DNA of 64,000 bases from Bacteroidota bacterium (GTDB taxonomy: Bacteria > Bacteroidota > Bacteroidia > Bacteroidales > Lentimicrobiaceae), in contig JAEZDY010000021.1 in NCBI GenBank assembly GCA_023417935.1, positions 105,178 through 169,177 on the forward strand, read 5' to 3'. The translations under genes were made by a program, and so were the position numbers. Positions 61,366-64,000 of the stretch are shown here, piece by piece (position 1 is the stretch's first letter; each line of letters begins with the position of its first letter). The notes below the pieces were generated by a model that was given only the letters and a program-made list of their open reading frames with translations, made no database searches and was not told where the DNA came from.

Positions 61366-62549
61366 TCCACAACCAGCACCAATCCCTTCAGGTATTCACC
61401 TTCAGAGTGATATATGTTTACCGGGTGATCAGCAGAGTGACCCAGGTGGTGTATTATCCTGGCATTTCTTTTAGCCAGCAATGCCGACGACATAACCATT
61501 GAAGTGAATTGCTCATTACTAATGGCCTGCGAACAACTGAACGTAAAAAGTAAACCTCCCGGCTTTAACTTGGTGAGGGCAGTAGCATTGATGAACCTGT
61601 AGCCCTGAAGTGCCTTATGCCGGTCGGCCTGCCGTTTGGCAAAAGCAGGAGGATCAAGCACAATTATATCAAAATCGCTGTCCATGGCTGGAAGCCAAAG
61701 CTTTGCATCATCAACCACACTAATATGTGAGCCACTATAACCCTTATTCAGTGTCAGGTTTTTTTCAAGTGCATCAATTGCTTTACGCGATGAATCAAGT
61801 GATGTTACATGCGAAGCACCGGCAGCCAGGGCGTAAACACTGAATCCACCGGTATAGCAAAATGCATTCAGCACTTTCTTGCCTCCTGAATACCTTGCCA
61901 GCAATGACCTGTTCTCACGTTGATCGAGGAAAAAGCCCGTCTTTTGTCCCTCAATGAAATCAATATAAAAACTGTGGCCGTTTTCCTTAACAATAAGTTC
62001 GGTTACACTACCATAAAGGAAGGAATCACCATCAGAATAAGTACCTGATTTAGCGAGTGCTTCTTTGCTCTTATCATAAACGGCTACCAGTTCCTTATCA
62101 TAAAGCTTTATCAGCGCATCGCATACAGCCTGTTTGGCCAGATGCATTCCCATACTATGGGCCTGGATAACCGCAACACCATTATAGTAATCAATCACCA
62201 GTCCCGGCAATCCGTCTGCCTCACTGAAAACCAAACGGTAACAATTACTTTGCGGATCAGAAACAAAACCGAGGTTCCTGCGTAACTCCCATGCTTGTTT
62301 GATCTTATAAAACCATAAATCAGCCGGTGGTTTTTGAGGCCCAAACCAGTATACTTTTACGGCTATCGAACCCGCCGATGCATGCCCTGTAGCCAGGTAA
62401 TTTCCCTTAAAATCAACCACCTCCACATCATCACCTTCAACCACTTTTCCTTCAACACTTTCAATTGCTCCGGAGAATATCCAAGGATGGTATCGCAATA
62501 CTGACTCTTCTCTTCCCTTTGCAAGTATGATTTTGGATTTTGCTGTCAT
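61362..62549 (-). CDS. Class I SAM-dependent rRNA methyltransferase (RlmI family, PUA domain)
   Basis: A 395-residue protein. An N-terminal PUA domain (about 1-75; KIILAKGREESVLRYHPWIFSGAIESVEG) precedes a central EEHEE region and a Rossmann methyltransferase, with motif I FCYTGGFSVYALAAGA (about 230) and DPPAFAKR (about 310; m5C-type motif). It probably makes m5C in 23S rRNA as RlmI does; the exact target is inferred. The reading frame extends to 62630, but the extra residues are a repeat (NNIESR) and the promoter is right before 62549, so that ATG is the start. Confidence 0.9.
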   Translation of the reverse strand: MTAKSKIILAKGREESVLRYHPWIFSGAIESVEGKVVEGDDVEVVDFKGNYLATGHASAGSIAVKVYWFGPQKPPADLWFYKIKQAWELRRNLGFVSDPQSNCYRLVFSEADGLPGLVIDYYNGVAVIQAHSMGMHLAKQAVCDALIKLYDKELVAVYDKSKEALAKSGTYSDGDSFLYGSVTELIVKENGHSFYIDFIEGQKTGFFLDQRENRSLLARYSGGKKVLNAFCYTGGFSVYALAAGASHVTSLDSSRKAIDALEKNLTLNKGYSGSHISVVDDAKLWLPAMDSDFDIIVLDPPAFAKRQADRHKALQGYRFINATALTKLKPGGLLFTFSCSQAISNEQFTSMVMSSALLAKRNARIIHHLGHSADHPVNIYHSEGEYLKGLVLVVD

Positions 62550-62553
62550 GGTG

Positions 62554-62561
62554 CAAAGATA
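62554..62561 (-). promoter_or_regulatory. Promoter -7 element TATCTTTG of the RlmI-like gene, 4 bp from its ATG
   Basis: TATCTTTG then cacc then ATG on the minus strand. The spacing is identical to that of tilS, implying a leaderless or near-leaderless mRNA. Confidence 0.6.
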
Positions 62562-62597
62562 TCGAAAAAATGCGCTGCGCGCGTTTGAAGCTTCGCG

Positions 62598-62633
62598 TTT
62601 CCCGCACGTGCGGGATTCAATGTTGTTCAATTA
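62598..62633. repeat. Dispersed palindromic repeat (copy 1)
   Basis: A perfect 14-bp palindrome, cccgcacgtgcggg (62601-62614), followed by attcaatgttgttcaa. It shares this phrase with the copies at 63066-63140 (450 bp away), and partly, in the opposite sense, with 54303-54316. Confidence 0.8.
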
Positions 62634-62662
62634 AAGTATTGAGTGGCTTAGGAGTTAGCACC

Positions 62663-62875
62663 CTAATTCTTTATAAACCTGTGCATTTCAATTCTACTGC
62701 GGGTCTTAACTTTAATGAAATAGAGACCCCGTTTTAAGCTCTGAATATTGATTTGATTATTAGAATGTAATAAAGAGGTTGAAATCAAGGTTCCATTACT
62801 TGTATATAATTTAATCTCTCTGGCTTCAAGCATTTGATCCATAGCGAGCAAAGTTATGAAGTCAGTTGCTGGATT
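62663..62875 (-). pseudogene. Orphan T9SS type A sorting domain, fragment A
   Basis: On the minus strand, NPATDFITL (starting at 62875, the usual CTD opening YPNPATDF), then REIKLYTSNGTLISTS, the SLKRGLYFIKV motif and RFIKN with stop at 62663-62665. This is a complete CTD of about 70 residues. A TGA (62876-62878) directly before NP and no open frame upstream show that the parent gene is lost. No start or signal peptide is seen, so it is a remnant of a secreted-protein gene. Confidence 0.75.
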
Positions 62876-62958
62876 TCAAACTCTTATTCCCTCTTTCAAA
62901 TTTTTTAATAATATTGTTTTAAATTGAGACACAATACTTGGCTTCTGGAAAGTATGCA

Positions 62959-63082
62959 TCATTTAAAAGAAAAACATGCACAACCGCATATCAGATTTAC
63001 AAACCTTGAATGATCTAACTCACCATTACGGCCGGTTAAAGTAATGTAGTATAGTCCTGATGGAAGGGATTCAATGTTGTTT
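62959..63082 (-). pseudogene. Orphan T9SS sorting domain tail, fragment B
   Basis: On the minus strand the frame reads NNIESLPSGLYYITLTGRNG, then DHSRFVNL, then a short non-typical tail to a TGA at 62959-62961. LPSGLYYI is the core of a T9SS CTD and the final FVN is like a KFVK end. Its start runs into the 28-bp repeat array, which encodes NNIES-like peptide in the same frame. There is no N-terminal part. Confidence 0.65.
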
Positions 63083-63140
63083 CCCGCACTTGCGGGATTC
63101 AATGTTGTTTCCGCACTTGAGGGATTCAATGTTCTTCAAC
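63066..63140. repeat. 28-bp tandem copies of the dispersed palindromic repeat
   Basis: gggattcaatgttgttt occurs at 63066, then again at 63094, and gggattcaatgttcttc at 63121. The spacings are 28 and 27 bp. The unit includes a cccgcacttgcggg palindrome with two central mismatches. On the minus strand the aacaacattgaatcc phrase is the coding sequence for NNIES of fragment B. Confidence 0.85.
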
Positions 63141-63172
63141 GTAGAGACAGAATGCCTGTCGTCTCAGAGGTT

Positions 63173-63343
63173 CTAATTAATCATCATTCTCCCACTTAGC
63201 CGGGTGGTTTCGTTAGAAATTGTGAATGGGTAAATGCCTTTTTGCAGATTTTTAGCTTTGAATTGAATGTGTTGAATGCTGCTATGATTTATGGCAATAC
63301 TTTGTTCCCACACTTTCATGCCACAGGTGTTATCTGGTGTTGT
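63173..63343 (-). pseudogene. Orphan T9SS sorting domain tail, fragment C, in frame with the gene upstream
   Basis: Fifty-six residues, TTPDNTCGMKVWEQSIAI, then NLQKGIYPFTISNETT, and RLSGRMMIN with stop TAG at 63173-63175. It lies directly after the TAA (63344-63346) of the neighbouring gene, in the same frame. It aligns with the last half of that gene's own CTD (SIAI vs EIAI, NLQKGIYPF vs NLNKGIYFC). It therefore looks like a duplicated or displaced CTD end. Confidence 0.7.
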
Positions 63344-64000
63344 TTAGGGGCCCAATATTATGGTTTTACAACTATATGCAGAACCGGAGTTTATGATACA
63401 GAAGTAAATACCCTTATTGAGATTTTGAACAGCAATAGTTGAACGTTCGTTGTTAATTGCAATTTCCCTGCATTTTTGCCCGTAAGAATTAAATAAACTT
63501 ATTGTACCACTTATGATACCAGGTGATTCAATAGTTAAATAATCATGAGCAGGGTTTGGATAAATACTAAACTCAAATGTAGGATGCAAATCACTTACAG
63601 ATGTAATGAGCCCAAGAGAATCAGTTTTTAATAAATAAGGTTGAACATGATCAAATTGGTCTTTAATTGCACTACCTATTAAGTAACCGCCATCTGATGC
63701 TTTCTGCAGATCAACAGGAATATGATCCTCATTACCCAGGATTGTAGTCCAGTTAGTTTCACCTTCTGCTGTCATAAAGTATAATATGGTATTATAGTAA
63801 GAAGGATTTGTGTAAAAAGCTGATCCAAGAATCACAATTTCATTATTGTCTTTTACCAACAGCTTTCTGAACCCTGAATAATAATCAAAGATATGCTCAG
63901 CTAGTAAAATTATGTCACCGTCAGCTGAATACCTGATAAAATAAGCATTATGCGTAGGATTATTATAAGAAAACAAGTTGCCAATACTCCATATTTCATT
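63344..64000 (-). CDS. T9SS-secreted protein, C-terminal part, N-terminus beyond the window edge
   Basis: The frame is open from 63346 to the end of the window, about 218 residues. The N-terminal part contains repeats like SDGGYLIGSA and NEIVILGSAFYTN, typical of Bacteroidota proteins with PQQ- or kelch-like propeller blades. The last 80 residues are a T9SS type A CTD with FSIYPNPAHDYLTI, GTISLFNSYGQ, LNKGIYFCII and the KTIILGP end. Probable surface or secreted protein; its binding or catalytic role is not seen. Three orphan CTD fragments follow. Confidence 0.85.
   Translation of the reverse strand, partial: NEIWSIGNLFSYNNPTHNAYFIRYSADGDIILLAEHIFDYYSGFRKLLVKDNNEIVILGSAFYTNPSYYNTILYFMTAEGETNWTTILGNEDHIPVDLQKASDGGYLIGSAIKDQFDHVQPYLLKTDSLGLITSVSDLHPTFEFSIYPNPAHDYLTIESPGIISGTISLFNSYGQKCREIAINNERSTIAVQNLNKGIYFCIINSGSAYSCKTIILGP

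Noticed and set aside
62540..62737. A 65-codon plus-strand frame over the dispersed repeat
   Set aside because: It is made of the repeat and the antisense of the CTD remnant, and overlaps the promoter of the RlmI-like gene.

Overview
The window looks like a chromosome segment from a member of the Bacteroidota. It is AT-rich by eye. At least five proteins or remnants carry type IX secretion system (T9SS) type A C-terminal sorting domains (CTDs). Many genes are preceded by the Bacteroidota -7 element TAnnTTTG and few by a Shine-Dalgarno sequence. Gene orders such as nadK-DUF6089-uppS-bamA-skp-skp and kdsD-lptB also fit. Almost everything is chromosomal housekeeping. I see no prophage, insertion sequence, CRISPR array, plasmid gene or rRNA.

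Layout. 0-10 kb: edge of a queuosine-precursor transporter, a GT-C membrane glycosyltransferase, xth, a PhnB-like protein, a large FG-GAP/VCBS protein with a T9SS CTD, a DsbD-like reductase, tilS and a small acetyltransferase. 10-19 kb: central carbon metabolism, with korAB (2-oxoacid:ferredoxin oxidoreductase) divergent from a 55-residue 2[4Fe-4S] ferredoxin, then sucA-sucB (2-oxoglutarate dehydrogenase). 19-22 kb: an HMA-like/AraC regulator, a soluble hybrid histidine kinase and a lone receiver. 22-30 kb: nadB and a gamma-carbonic anhydrase, a zinc metallopeptidase, YqaA-like and TerC membrane proteins, a DUF421 protein and ppc. 30-37 kb: envelope biogenesis (two Skp/OmpH, bamA, uppS, DUF6089, nadK). 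37-46 kb: aldo/keto reductase, deoC, a T9SS thioredoxin-like protein, two small lipoproteins, a third OmpH, recQ, kdsD, a CMD-family protein and lptB. 46-54 kb: a serine hydrolase, pssA, two unrecognised genes, queA-mobA, tatC and a PspC/LiaF-like pair. 54-64 kb: alpha/beta hydrolase, pdxJ, a CBS protein, a BamA-like protein, era, initiator tRNA-Met, der, an S4 protein, an RlmI-like methyltransferase, and a decayed region of T9SS sorting-domain tails.

How the genes work together. The KOR, ferredoxin and ODH genes give two routes at 2-oxoglutarate. Skp, BamA, UppS, KdsD, LptB and TatC serve envelope assembly and export. The kinase, receiver and AraC-like regulator probably form one signalling unit.

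Two patterns stand out. First, 62.6-64.0 kb holds one live T9SS CTD followed on the same strand by three orphan CTD tails, separated by a palindromic dispersed repeat. Second, many intergenic gaps contain their own short, degenerate tandem phrase (unit about 9 to 30 bp). Several of these start in or beside the stop codon of the upstream gene, and one has become part of a protein N-terminus. Start codons were adjusted from the longest reading frame where promoter position, signal peptide or family alignment argued for it. All functional calls come from reading the sequence, without database searches.
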